Shown here: one piece after another, positions 1 through 7,436 of the stretch
Layout: each line of letters opens with the position of its first letter
Position numbering within the stretch: position 1 is the first letter of the stretch
Origin: JAIVJN01 sp036732565
Lineage (GTDB): Bacteria; Acidobacteriota; Vicinamibacteria; Vicinamibacterales; UBA2999
Length of the DNA stretch: 13,831 bases
Direction: 5' to 3'
Assembly (NCBI GenBank): GCA_036732565.1
Contig: DAINCF010000159.1
Span: 1 to 13,831 of the forward strand
Program-made: the position numbers and the translations under genes
Notes under the pieces: model-generated
Told to the model about the DNA's origin: nothing
Database searches by the model: none
What the model saw: only the letters and a program-made list of their open reading frames with translations

Positions 1-282
1 CCCACCAGCGTCGCGGCTCGCTTCACCGACGATTCGCTGCGCGCCGGCACCATCGCGCTGCCGGCCGAGACCGTCGTCTGCCTCTTCAATTGGGACGAGA
101 CGCCGCAGGCGATCTCGGTGACGTTAAATGGCGCGCATCGCCTGCGCGATTTCTGGACCGATGAAGACCGTGGCCGCCACCCCGGCGGCGCGTTGACGCG
201 AACGCTGGCCCCCCGCGCCTCGGTGCTGCTGCGTTGCACCTCCGACTCACAGGACGGACTGAAGCCCCGCCTCGATGAATAG
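1..282 (+). CDS. C-terminal end of an alpha-galactosidase-like glycoside hydrolase (partial)
   Basis: An open frame enters from the left edge in frame 1 and stops with TAG at 280-282, giving 93 visible residues. The catalytic part is outside the window. The segment FNWDETP, followed by a beta-rich stretch with DFWTDEDRGR and ending in LAPRASVLLR, resembles the C-terminal beta-sandwich domain of GH27/GH36 alpha-galactosidases. In that domain a D-x-W-T-x-E/D-x-G segment precedes a final strand of the type PxxxxLLR. The role would be release of terminal alpha-galactose from oligosaccharides. The stop lies 18 bp before the TonB-receptor start on the same strand, so the two are probably co-transcribed. 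Without the active site the family is a moderate-confidence call; another glycosidase with the same terminal domain is possible. Confidence 0.6.
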   Translation, partial: PTSVAARFTDDSLRAGTIALPAETVVCLFNWDETPQAISVTLNGAHRLRDFWTDEDRGRHPGGALTRTLAPRASVLLRCTSDSQDGLKPRLDE

Positions 283-288
283 CCCCAC

Positions 289-293
289 AAGGA
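289..293 (+). promoter_or_regulatory. Ribosome binding site of the TonB-dependent receptor
   Basis: AAGGA lies 7 nt before the ATG at 301, inside the 18-bp gap after the preceding stop codon. It supports 301 as the true start and translation within one transcript with the upstream hydrolase. Confidence 0.6.
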
Positions 294-300
294 CGGTTCT

Positions 301-3300
301 ATGCCCCTTTCCTTTGTTTTGTCTCCTGCACGGCTCGCTCTGTTGCTTCTTCTCGCGCTCGCATTGAGCGTCGACACCGCCCGCGCCCAAGTCACCACTG
401 GAACCCTGCTCGGTACCGTGCGCGATTCGTCGGGCGGCGTCATTCCTGGCGCCACCGTCAAGGCGACGAACCTCGGTACGCAGTTCTCGCGGGAGGTGAC
501 GACCGACGAGAACGGCCAATACACGCTGAACCTGATGCCGCTCGGTGAGTACCGCATCGATGCCTCGGCCGGTCAATTCCGCCCGTTCGCGCAGACCGGT
601 ATCGTCCTCCAGGTCGGCCGCAACGCGCGCGTCGATCCCGTGCTGGAGATTGGTGGGCTCGAGGACGCGGTGGCGGTCGTCGCCGACGCGCCGCTCGTCG
701 AGACCGCGAGTGTCGCGCTGGGCCGCGTGGTGAACTCCGAGGAGGTCCAGAACCTGCCGCTGGTCAATCGCAACGTCTACACGCTGCTGACGCTCACTGC
801 CGGCGTCGATCGCTCCGAGACCACGACCACGTTCGGCTATCCCTCGCAAGTGACCGTCGTCAACGGATCGGCGGACGCCGGTCAGGGCGCGGTGAACTAC
901 TACCTCGATGGCGGCAGCAATACGGGCGGGCTCCGCAATACGGGCAATGTCGTCCCCAATCCGGACGCGGTGCAGGAGTTTCGCGTGCTGACCAACAGCT
1001 ACTCGGCGGAGTACGGCCGCTTCGGCGGCGGTGCGGTCGATGTGATCACGAAATCCGGCGCTAACGACGTGCACGGATCGGGCTTCGAGTTCTTCCGCCA
1101 CGATTCGTTGAACGCCAACCGCTGGACGCCCGGGGGGAGCAGCTTGAAGGATCCACTGGAGCGGCATCAGTTCGGCGCGACCATGGGCGGACCCATCAAG
1201 CGGGATCGCACGTTCTATTTCGCCAGCTACTCGGGTCTGCGGCAAGAGACCAGTGTGTTCAGGAACAGCGCGGTCGTGCCCACCGATCAGGAGCGTGCGG
1301 GCAACTTCTCTGCCTCATCGGTGATTCCGCGCGATCCGCTCACCGGGCAAGCGTTTCCCGGCGGCGTCATTCCGATCGCGCGCTTCGATCCGGTCGCCAG
1401 GCGGATTCTCGATGAATGGATTCCGCGACCGAATCTTCCGGGCAACTTCTACGAAGTCCAGCAGTCGCGGCCGAGGGATGGCGACGAGTTCCAACTGAAG
1501 GTCAATCAGACCCTGAACACGGCCCAGCAAATGACCGTCAGCTACTTCTTCTCGCGCACGGACGAAGACATGCCGTTCGGCGGAACGACCACGGCAAACG
1601 GCCTACCGTGGACGAATCAAGCGAACCGTGCGAAGCAGCACAACCTGAACGTCGCGCACGACTGGATCTTCGGCGGCTCCACGATCAACACCGCTCGCTT
1701 CACCTACGTGCGAAGCTTCGGCGGCCGCTTCAATTCGCCCGAGACGACGCTCGGCGATTTCGGGTCGCAGTTCCAGCTGCAAGGGGCGCCGTCGCTGCCG
1801 CAGATCGGGGTCACCGGGTACTTCACGCTCAGCAGCCCCATCTTCGGTCCGACGGCCGGCAGCAATCTCTACATGGCGCGCGATGTCCTGACCCTGTCGC
1901 GGGGCCGGCATTCCATCAAGATTGGCGGCGAGCTGTCGTTCGAGGACATGATTCACGACACGACGCTCAACAACTACGGCGTGTTCGCGTTCGACGGCTC
2001 GAAGACGGGCAACGCGCTCGCCGATTTCCTGCTGGGCATTCCGCGGACGATGAACCAGGATGCGCCGATCATCAAGACCGACGAGGTCTGGTACTTGAGC
2101 GGCTTCCTGCAAGACGACTTCCGGATGAACGAGTACCTGACGTTCAACCTCGGCGTTCGCTACGATCTGCAGCTCCCACCGACCGATCCGCAGGATCGCA
2201 AGTTGACCTTCGTGGAAGGCCACCAGTCGACCGTCGTGCCGACGGCGCCGGCTGGCCTGCTGTTCCCCGGCGACGAGGGCATCGGCCGCGGCATCATTCC
2301 GGTGGATGCGAACAACTTCTCGCCGCGCGTCGGCGTCGCCTGGGATCCGAAGGGGGACGGTCGGATGGCCGTGCGCGCCGGCTTCGGCATCTTCTACGGC
2401 AGCATCTCGGGCAACGAATGGAACCAGACGGCCGACAATCAGCCATTCACCGTGCGGCAGCAGTTCAACGATCCAGGCACCCTCTCCGAGCCGTACCGCA
2501 ACCTGCCCGGCGGCGTGTCGCCGTATCCGTACGACTACTCTCCCAGCAATCCACGGTTCCTCTTTCCGGCGAATATCTACGGGCCCAGCCTCGACTTCGT
2601 GATGCCGTACACCTATCAAGGGAACGTGTCGGTGCAACGGCAGTTCGGCAGCAACACCAGCATCAACGTCGCCTACGTCTCCGCGATCGGCCGGAACTAT
2701 CCGATCGCGCCGGACATCAACTATCCCGAGTTCCGCGCCGGCGCGACCGCGGCCAACGTCGATGCGCGACGTCCGATCCTCCCGGGACAACTCGCCCGTA
2801 TCAATCTGATCCAGTCGATCATGGGCACCGACTACCACGGCCTGCAGATCACCGGAGAGAAGCGCGGCACGCAATTCTCCGTGAAGGCGTACTACAGCCT
2901 GGGCAAGGCCATGGAGGACGCGGATATGGGGCAGACGACGGTGCGCGGGTCGGGTGCCACGGCGCCGGCGCAGAACTCCACGCGGCTCGACATGGAGCGC
3001 GGGCGCACCGACTCGGATCGCCGGCACAACTTCGTCACGTCGCTGATCTGGAAGCCGTCGGGGTTCGACGGCGGCGGCGCGGTGGTGCGTTCGCTGCTCA
3101 ACGATTGGACGGTCTCGGCGATCGTGACGCTGCGCAGCGGTGCGCCCGTGAACGTCACGACCGGACGCGACAACAACCTCGACGGCGTGAACAACGACCG
3201 GCCGAATCTCGTCGGCGATCCCAACACGACCGGTAATCTGTCACGCACCGAGCGTATCGAGCAGTGGTTCAACCCTGCTGCGTTCGTCGCCAACGGCACC

Positions 3301-3561
3301 GGCGAAGACGGCAATGCCGCCCGTAATCTGCTCGACGGTCCCGGCGTGCGCAATGTCGACATGGCGCTGTTCCGCGACTTGCGCGTGAGCCATCGCTACA
3401 CCGCGCAGCTGCGTGTCGAGGCGACGAACGTCTTCAACTTCGTCAACCTCGGCGATCCGGGCGCCACCCTGACCGCGCCGGCGACGTTCGGCAAGATCCG
3501 CGCGACGCGCAATCTCTACAACATGCGCGAGGTGCAGCTCGGAGTGCGGTTCACGTTCTGA
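301..3561 (+). CDS. TonB-dependent outer-membrane receptor, Oar-like, with carboxypeptidase-regulatory-like domain
   Basis: This 1086-residue protein probably imports oligosaccharides across the outer membrane using TonB energy. Residues 1-29 form a signal peptide with a leucine-rich core and an ARA/Q cleavage site. Residues about 31-115 are a carboxypeptidase-regulatory-like beta-sandwich (GTLLGTVRDSSGGVIPGATV, then TTDENGQYTLNLMPLGEY). A plug domain follows to about residue 255 (VNYYLDGG, VQEFRVLTNSYSAEYGRFGG, DVITKSG). The rest is a large beta-barrel ending in VRFTF, with the terminal phenylalanine typical of outer-membrane proteins. Length and layout match the receptors that are very numerous in Acidobacteriota and usually lack a SusD partner; none is seen here. 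It follows an alpha-galactosidase-like gene by 18 bp and sits in a CAZyme cluster, which suggests a glycan ligand, but the ligand cannot be read from the sequence. Confidence 0.92.
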   Translation: MPLSFVLSPARLALLLLLALALSVDTARAQVTTGTLLGTVRDSSGGVIPGATVKATNLGTQFSREVTTDENGQYTLNLMPLGEYRIDASAGQFRPFAQTGIVLQVGRNARVDPVLEIGGLEDAVAVVADAPLVETASVALGRVVNSEEVQNLPLVNRNVYTLLTLTAGVDRSETTTTFGYPSQVTVVNGSADAGQGAVNYYLDGGSNTGGLRNTGNVVPNPDAVQEFRVLTNSYSAEYGRFGGGAVDVITKSGANDVHGSGFEFFRHDSLNANRWTPGGSSLKDPLERHQFGATMGGPIKRDRTFYFASYSGLRQETSVFRNSAVVPTDQERAGNFSASSVIPRDPLTGQAFPGGVIPIARFDPVARRILDEWIPRPNLPGNFYEVQQSRPRDGDEFQLKVNQTLNTAQQMTVSYFFSRTDEDMPFGGTTTANGLPWTNQANRAKQHNLNVAHDWIFGGSTINTARFTYVRSFGGRFNSPETTLGDFGSQFQLQGAPSLPQIGVTGYFTLSSPIFGPTAGSNLYMARDVLTLSRGRHSIKIGGELSFEDMIHDTTLNNYGVFAFDGSKTGNALADFLLGIPRTMNQDAPIIKTDEVWYLSGFLQDDFRMNEYLTFNLGVRYDLQLPPTDPQDRKLTFVEGHQSTVVPTAPAGLLFPGDEGIGRGIIPVDANNFSPRVGVAWDPKGDGRMAVRAGFGIFYGSISGNEWNQTADNQPFTVRQQFNDPGTLSEPYRNLPGGVSPYPYDYSPSNPRFLFPANIYGPSLDFVMPYTYQGNVSVQRQFGSNTSINVAYVSAIGRNYPIAPDINYPEFRAGATAANVDARRPILPGQLARINLIQSIMGTDYHGLQITGEKRGTQFSVKAYYSLGKAMEDADMGQTTVRGSGATAPAQNSTRLDMERGRTDSDRRHNFVTSLIWKPSGFDGGGAVVRSLLNDWTVSAIVTLRSGAPVNVTTGRDNNLDGVNNDRPNLVGDPNTTGNLSRTERIEQWFNPAAFVANGTGEDGNAARNLLDGPGVRNVDMALFRDLRVSHRYTAQLRVEATNVFNFVNLGDPGATLTAPATFGKIRATRNLYNMREVQLGVRFTF

Positions 3562-3578
3562 TGGGCGCGCGCGCCATC

Positions 3579-3669
3579 GTCCGTAGCGCAGGCCTTCAGG
3601 CCTGCCGGCCGGGCCACACAGCGGATGATCGGGCCGTTGTCGGCAGGCCTAAAGGCCTGCGCTACGGAC
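3579..3669. repeat. Inverted pair of REP-like hairpins (BIME-like), convergent junction
   Basis: Two 29-bp arms at 3579-3607 and 3641-3669 are reverse complements with one mismatch and are separated by 33 bp. Each arm is itself a hairpin: GCAGGCCT-TC-AGGCCTGC on the left and GCAGGCCT-AA-AGGCCTGC on the right. Each carries the tetranucleotide GTAG at its outer side, read inward from either end. GTAG next to a palindrome is the signature of REP sequences mobilised by REP-associated tyrosine transposases. A related pair lies at 9937-10003. The element fills the gap between the convergent receptor and lyase genes and overlaps the last codons of the lyase. Just before it, a perfect 12-bp GC palindrome (3564-3575) follows the receptor stop. 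A role as a bidirectional terminator is plausible but there is no T-tract. Confidence 0.85.
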
Positions 3670-4839
3670 CGTTCCGAGCCAGAGAATCGGCTGGCGAATG
3701 AAGAAGTTCCGCACGATCTCTTCGACCGTGGGATCGGCGTCGAGCGTGCGCCAGAGATCGAGGTAGGCCTTTTCGTCCAAAGCCAGACCGGCGAAGAGCA
3801 GACTTGGCTGTCTCACGGGCCAGTCGTCGAAGTACATGACGTCCGGTTTGTGCGGCCATTTCTTCTTGTCGGCGATGAACGGCACCATGAACGCCATCGC
3901 GCGGCGGATGCCGCGGCCGTCGGGAAGGGTAAAGGTCCAGAGGTTGTCGTCGGGGGTCGACAGGATCTGACACACCATGGCCATCGCGTCGAGGTTGAAG
4001 AGCGAATAGCCGTACGGTTTCGTGCGACGCAGCTCTTCGGGGAAGCTGCCATCGGCGGCGATCTGATTCGGCGCGAGCACCGTGCGATAGCGATCGCGGC
4101 AGAACGTCGTCAGATCGCTTCTGCCGACGTAGCGTGCGAACTCCGCGACCTGCATGACCCAGCACGTGCCGTGATTATTTCGTGCCTCTCGCTCGTCAAT
4201 CCCGTACTGGTGCGTCGTCATCCACGTGAGATAGCGGCCGAACCATTCCTTGACGGCATCCCGTTCCGCCTGCGGTTGCAGCGATGCCTCGTCGAGCCTC
4301 GAGATGGCACGGGCGACTTCGACGAGGTGCAGCGTGTCGATGATGCCGATGCCGCGACCGGTGAACCGGCCGTGAATGGCCTGCGAGTAGAGCAGGTGCG
4401 GGTTCATCATCGTGTCCGCGTCGATGAACCAGGCACGCAGATGGCGCCGCGCGTGCTCCGCGTAGCGGGCGTCGCGGGTCACCACCCAGGCCGCGACGAG
4501 CGCGGGCACCTGCACGCTGAGCCGCATCAGCGCGGCGCGATGAGCGGTGAAGTTGTCCGGGTTGGTCATCCCGTCCCGTTGAATGTACGGCCCGCCGGGC
4601 TGGTCCGGGTCGGGCCACCAGTAGTCGCCCTCGGAGAAATAGTCGTGGAGGCCGCCGGTGCTCCGAGGGCTGCGCGTCGCGGTGATGGTGACCGGTGACT
4701 CGCGCAGGTAGCGGTCGGCCGCGCCCACGATGCGGCCGCGGTCGATGGCCGCGAGATCGAGCGGCGCGCGCTGCGCCGCGCTTGCGCGCGCGATCACGAG
4801 ACCGAGTGGCGAAATGAGAAACCCTCGACGAGTCCACAT
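3649..4839 (-). CDS. Exported alginate-lyase-family polysaccharide lyase (PL5/PL38-like)
   Basis: This 396-residue protein resembles the (alpha/alpha)6 alginate lyase family (Pfam Alginate_lyase). These enzymes cleave uronic-acid polymers such as alginate or glucuronan by beta-elimination. The N-terminus TRRGFLI followed by a hydrophobic stretch and an ASAAQ region is a twin-arginine signal, so it should be exported folded. Family-like motifs are DYFSEGDYWWPDP (66-78), NNHGT (221-225), SFPEELRRTKPYGYS (265-279). In PL5 enzymes, as I recall, the catalytic residues are an Asn-His pair, an Arg about 47 residues later and a Tyr about 54 later. Here N222/H223, R271 or R272 and Y276 or Y278 fit that spacing. 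No clear Shine-Dalgarno precedes the ATG. The C-terminus VRSAGL and the stop codon lie inside a REP-like repeat, so the native end may have been replaced. The exact substrate is unknown. Confidence 0.82.
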   Translation of the reverse strand: MWTRRGFLISPLGLVIARASAAQRAPLDLAAIDRGRIVGAADRYLRESPVTITATRSPRSTGGLHDYFSEGDYWWPDPDQPGGPYIQRDGMTNPDNFTAHRAALMRLSVQVPALVAAWVVTRDARYAEHARRHLRAWFIDADTMMNPHLLYSQAIHGRFTGRGIGIIDTLHLVEVARAISRLDEASLQPQAERDAVKEWFGRYLTWMTTHQYGIDEREARNNHGTCWVMQVAEFARYVGRSDLTTFCRDRYRTVLAPNQIAADGSFPEELRRTKPYGYSLFNLDAMAMVCQILSTPDDNLWTFTLPDGRGIRRAMAFMVPFIADKKKWPHKPDVMYFDDWPVRQPSLLFAGLALDEKAYLDLWRTLDADPTVEEIVRNFFIRQPILWLGTVRSAGL

Positions 4840-4845
4840 GACGGG

Positions 4846-4865
4846 TTACTTTACCGCTAAAGTAA
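4846..4865. promoter_or_regulatory. LacI-family operator-like palindrome in divergent promoter region
   Basis: The 20-bp site TTACTTTACCGCTAAAGTAA is an even palindrome with 9 of 10 pairs matching and CG at its centre, the usual form of LacI/GalR-family operators. It stands out as AT-rich in GC-rich DNA and lies between the divergent lyase and GH97 genes. It is 6 bp upstream of the lyase ATG and 59 bp upstream of the GH97 GTG, so bound repressor could block both. No LacI gene is in the window, and I saw no second good copy. That it is an operator is inferred from form and place only. Confidence 0.55.
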
Positions 4866-4889
4866 TTGTTGGGCTCTCGCGGTCGCGTT

Positions 4890-4914
4890 GGGGCGGTTCG
4901 CGAACCGCCCCTAC
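4890..4914 (-). repeat. Solitary REP-like palindrome in the GH97 leader
   Basis: Positions 4890-4911 form a perfect 22-bp palindrome (GGGGCGGTTCG followed directly by its reverse complement). It is followed by TAC, so the minus strand reads GTAG directly into the palindrome. This is the same GTAG-plus-palindrome design as the other REP-like sites here, but with a different stem, so it would be a second REP family. As an RNA hairpin it would end just before the GH97 Shine-Dalgarno sequence. Confidence 0.7.
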
Positions 4915-4919
4915 AGGAG
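4915..4919 (+). promoter_or_regulatory. Ribosome binding site that fixes the GH97 start
   Basis: AGGAG lies 5 nt before a GTG at 4925. The GTG opens a typical signal peptide. This favours 4925 over the in-frame ATG at 4730, which would run antisense through the 5' end of the lyase gene and read through the operator-like site and the REP palindrome. Confidence 0.65.
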
Positions 4920-4924
4920 TCTTC

Positions 4925-6847
4925 GTGACACGGCTGACCTTACTCTTCATCATGCTCGGGTTGGCGATGCCGGTTGCGGCCCAGGACTGGACCGTGACGT
5001 CGCCCGACGGCCGGACGACGATGACGGTGGCACGAACAGGGGAGGGCCGGCTGACCTGGCGTGCGGCGCGTGCGGGTGCGGCCATCGTCGCCGACTCGCC
5101 CCTCGGCGTTCGACGAAGAGATCAGGCGTTCGTCGATCGTCTGACCGTCACCGGTGCGAGCGAACCGATCGCGATCGACGAGCGCTATCGGACACCGCAT
5201 GGCAAGCGTCACGACCATCACGTGCAGGGGCGCGAGCGTGCCATCGCCGTGACCAATGCCGCCGGTGCGCGCCTCGAGCTGGTGGTCCGCGCGCACAACG
5301 ACGGTGTGGCCTTCCGATACCGGTTTCCCGATGAAGATGCCACGCAGAGAACCGTCGTCGAAGAGCTCACCGGGTTCGCGGTACCGCCAGGATCGACGGG
5401 CTGGCTGCAGCCGATGCAGCCAGTGCATCGCTACGGGCCCGCCTACGAGGAGTTCTACGAGGAGGTGAAGGCGGGCACGCGCGCGCCGCGCAAGGACGGG
5501 TGGGCGTTTCCGGCGTTGTTTCGCACGCCAGACTCCAAATGGCTGCTCATCGCGGAAAGCGGATTCGACGGCACGTACTGCGGCACGCATCTCAACGCCG
5601 ATGCACGTGACAGCGTCTACCGCATCGCGTTTCCACAGCGCGGTGAGGGGAAGGGCGTCGGGCAGGTGGACCCGGCATCGACGCTTCCGTGGGCCCTTCC
5701 GTGGCGCGTCGTGATCATCGCCGATGCGGCGGTTGGGCTTCTCGAATCGGATCTCGTCAACGATCTCTCATCACCCACGAAGATCGCGGACACGAGTTGG
5801 ATCAAGACGGGCCGCGCCGCCTGGAGCTGGTGGTCGGAGAGCGACAGCCCCAAGCAAGCGGAGCGGTTGAACGCGTTCACCGATCTCGCCGCGGACATGA
5901 CCTGGGAGTACTCTCTCGTCGACGCCAACTGGAACTTCATGCAGTCCGGCCGCATCGAGGACGTCGTCGCCCACGCCCGCGAGAAAGGCGTGGGCCTGCT
6001 GTTCTGGTACAACTCAGGTGGACCGCACAACGACGTGACCGAGGCGCCGCGCGACCGCATGCATCGCCGCGAGGTGCGGCGAGCCGAGTTCGCGAAGCTG
6101 CGCGAGTGGGGCGTGAAGGGCATCAAGGTCGACTTCTGGCACAGCGACAAGCAGGACCGCATCCAGCAGTACCGCGACATCCTGCAGGACGCCGCGGAGT
6201 ACCAACTCCTCGTCAACTTCCACGGCTCGACCATCCCGCGAGGCTGGGAGCGCGAGTTCCCGCATCTCGTCGGCATGGAGGCGGTGTTCGGGGCGGAGCA
6301 ATACAAGTTTCGCCCGGAGTTCTCCAAGCGGGCCGCGTCCCACAACACCGTGCTGCCGTTCACACGCAACGTGATCGGCCTCATGGACTACACGCCAGTC
6401 ACGTTCACCGATCACAAGCACCCGCGAACGACGACCAACGCTCACGAGCTGGCGCAGAGCATCGTCTTCCAGACCGCCATTCAACACTTTGCTGATGGCG
6501 TCGACGCTTACCGCGCGCTGCCCGAGGCGCCGAAGGCGTTCTTACGCGACGTCCCGGTCGTGTGGGACGAGACCCGTGCAATCCTTGGAGAGCCGGGTCG
6601 AGCCGTCGCCATCGCCCGCCGGCACGATCGCGTGTGGTACATCGGCGCCCTCAACGGCGACGCAGTTCAGCACACCACCGTGTTTCTCAACTTTCTTGCT
6701 CCCGGAAGCTGGCAGATGGAGCTGATCAAGGACGGCGCCGAGGATCGCGCATTCGACACCAGCACGCGCGACGTCACGAGTGCTGACAGCGTCGACGTCC
6801 CAATGCGCGCGCGAGGCGGCTTCGTGATGAAGTTAGTGCCGCGATAA
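4925..6847 (+). CDS. GH97 glycosidase, predicted retaining alpha-galactosidase type
   Basis: Translation from the GTG gives 640 residues with a signal peptide (LTLLFIMLGLAMPVAAQ, cleavage near AA/Q). A GH97 N-terminal beta-sandwich follows (DWTVTSPDGR to about residue 250), then a (beta/alpha)8 catalytic domain and a C-terminal beta domain ending RGGFVMKLVPR. The catalytic core includes AAWSWWSESDSPKQ, GIKVDFWHSDKQ with Asp403, LLVNFHGSTIPRGWEREFPH and GMEAVFGAEQ with Glu452 and Glu458. GH97 contains inverting alpha-glucosidases (SusB type) and retaining alpha-galactosidases. The retaining ones use an Asp nucleophile in a VDF strand, which is present here. As I recall, BT1871 uses D415 and E470; the 55-residue spacing equals D403 to E458. 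The enzyme should be exported, and a GH27/36-like partial gene nearby supports a galactoside theme. The family is near certain; the retaining alpha-galactosidase reading is inferred. Confidence 0.92.
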   Translation: MTRLTLLFIMLGLAMPVAAQDWTVTSPDGRTTMTVARTGEGRLTWRAARAGAAIVADSPLGVRRRDQAFVDRLTVTGASEPIAIDERYRTPHGKRHDHHVQGRERAIAVTNAAGARLELVVRAHNDGVAFRYRFPDEDATQRTVVEELTGFAVPPGSTGWLQPMQPVHRYGPAYEEFYEEVKAGTRAPRKDGWAFPALFRTPDSKWLLIAESGFDGTYCGTHLNADARDSVYRIAFPQRGEGKGVGQVDPASTLPWALPWRVVIIADAAVGLLESDLVNDLSSPTKIADTSWIKTGRAAWSWWSESDSPKQAERLNAFTDLAADMTWEYSLVDANWNFMQSGRIEDVVAHAREKGVGLLFWYNSGGPHNDVTEAPRDRMHRREVRRAEFAKLREWGVKGIKVDFWHSDKQDRIQQYRDILQDAAEYQLLVNFHGSTIPRGWEREFPHLVGMEAVFGAEQYKFRPEFSKRAASHNTVLPFTRNVIGLMDYTPVTFTDHKHPRTTTNAHELAQSIVFQTAIQHFADGVDAYRALPEAPKAFLRDVPVVWDETRAILGEPGRAVAIARRHDRVWYIGALNGDAVQHTTVFLNFLAPGSWQMELIKDGAEDRAFDTSTRDVTSADSVDVPMRARGGFVMKLVPR

Positions 6848-6867
6848 ATATCACTATCGTGGGATCT

Positions 6868-7116
6868 CACCCATCGGGGGCTCTCCCTCCGCGAACCCAC
6901 TTCCGCAGCCGGCAGACTGCGCCTCCGACGCAGCGTCGATAGCGCGTGCCGCCTCGCTTCGCTCGTGCGCCGACTGCGTCGACGCACCGACGCGTCTCGG
7001 TGTAAAACCTCGCCCGCGTTGGGCGGCGCGCGGGCAGGGCGTCTGCGGCGCAGTCTGCGTACTAACGCGTGGCGGCTGCTCCAGAGGGTTCGCTACGGAA
7101 GAGCCCCCGATGGGTG
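6868..7116 (+). repeat. Structured 249-bp element, copy A, with 31-bp terminal inverted repeats
   Basis: The ends 6868-6898 and 7086-7116 are inverted repeats matching at 27 of 31 positions (outermost CACCCATCGGGGGCTCT). Inside, GCAGACTGCGCC (6912-6923) is the perfect reverse complement of 7047-7058, so a second helix nests within the first. Blocks shared with copy B, in the opposite orientation, are 6891-6917 (GCGAACCCACTT, then GCAG), 6989-7014 (CGGTGT, then AAACCTC) and 7072-7093 (AGAGGGTTCGC). Spacing between the blocks is the same to within one base. No credible reading frame or transposase is inside. It could be a MITE-like mobile element or a structured RNA. No clear target-site duplication was seen. 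Confidence 0.75.
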
Positions 7117-7185
7117 GCAGATGATTAGACGATTGACTAGGGCCGATAGCGGTTGATCAGGGTGCAGAGGTCGTTCCGCCACCTC

Positions 7186-7436
7186 CGCCCGTCGGGGACT
7201 CGCGCGCGGCGAACCCTCTAGAGCAGACCGCTCCGGCGGAAGCTGGCAGACCATGCTGCAGGCGGTCCAACGTGCGCGGCGCGCGAGGCGGTGAGGTTTC
7301 ACACCGAACCGCGTCGCTGGCCGGCGCAGCCGGCCGCGAACGCAGTGAGGCGCGGCGCCAGATCATCGGTGCCGCCGGAAGCGTGGTCTGCCGGTCTGCG
7401 AAAGTGGGTTCGCGGCGCGCGAGTCTCCGACGGGCG
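7186..7436 (-). repeat. Structured 251-bp element, copy B, inverted relative to copy A
   Basis: The ends 7186-7216 and 7406-7436 are inverted repeats matching at 29 of 31 positions (outermost CGCCCGTCGG). The sequence of this pair differs from the copy A pair. Inside, GGCAGACCATGC (7245-7256) pairs with GCGTGGTCTGCC (7381-7392) with one G-T pair, at the same place as the inner helix of copy A but with different bases. A perfect small hairpin, GGCCGGC-GCA-GCCGGCC, lies at 7319-7335. Blocks shared with copy A are 7386-7413, 7290-7315 and 7209-7231. The 69 bp between the copies (7117-7185), the 20 bp before copy A and the 57 bp after copy B hold nothing I can identify, apart from a weak 8-bp inverted repeat (7437-7444 with 7486-7493). 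Confidence 0.75.

Noticed and set aside
1603..3027. Long antisense frames opposite the TonB receptor (474 residues here, also 332 residues at 247-1245) and a 606-residue + frame at 1416-3236.
   Set aside because: They are shadows of a convincing receptor gene; composition is Arg-rich and low in family-like motifs.
3625..4698. A 357-residue + strand frame opposite the lyase gene.
   Set aside because: It starts inside the REP pair and runs antisense to a gene with a clear Tat signal and family motifs.
4730..4924. An N-terminal extension of GH97 to the ATG at 4730.
   Set aside because: It would translate the antisense of the lyase 5' end, the operator-like site and the REP palindrome, and would bury the signal peptide; the GTG at 4925 has a good ribosome binding site.
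6848..7130. A target-site duplication around structured element copy A.
   Set aside because: The flanking bases (GGATCT on the left, GCAGAT on the right) are not a convincing direct repeat.
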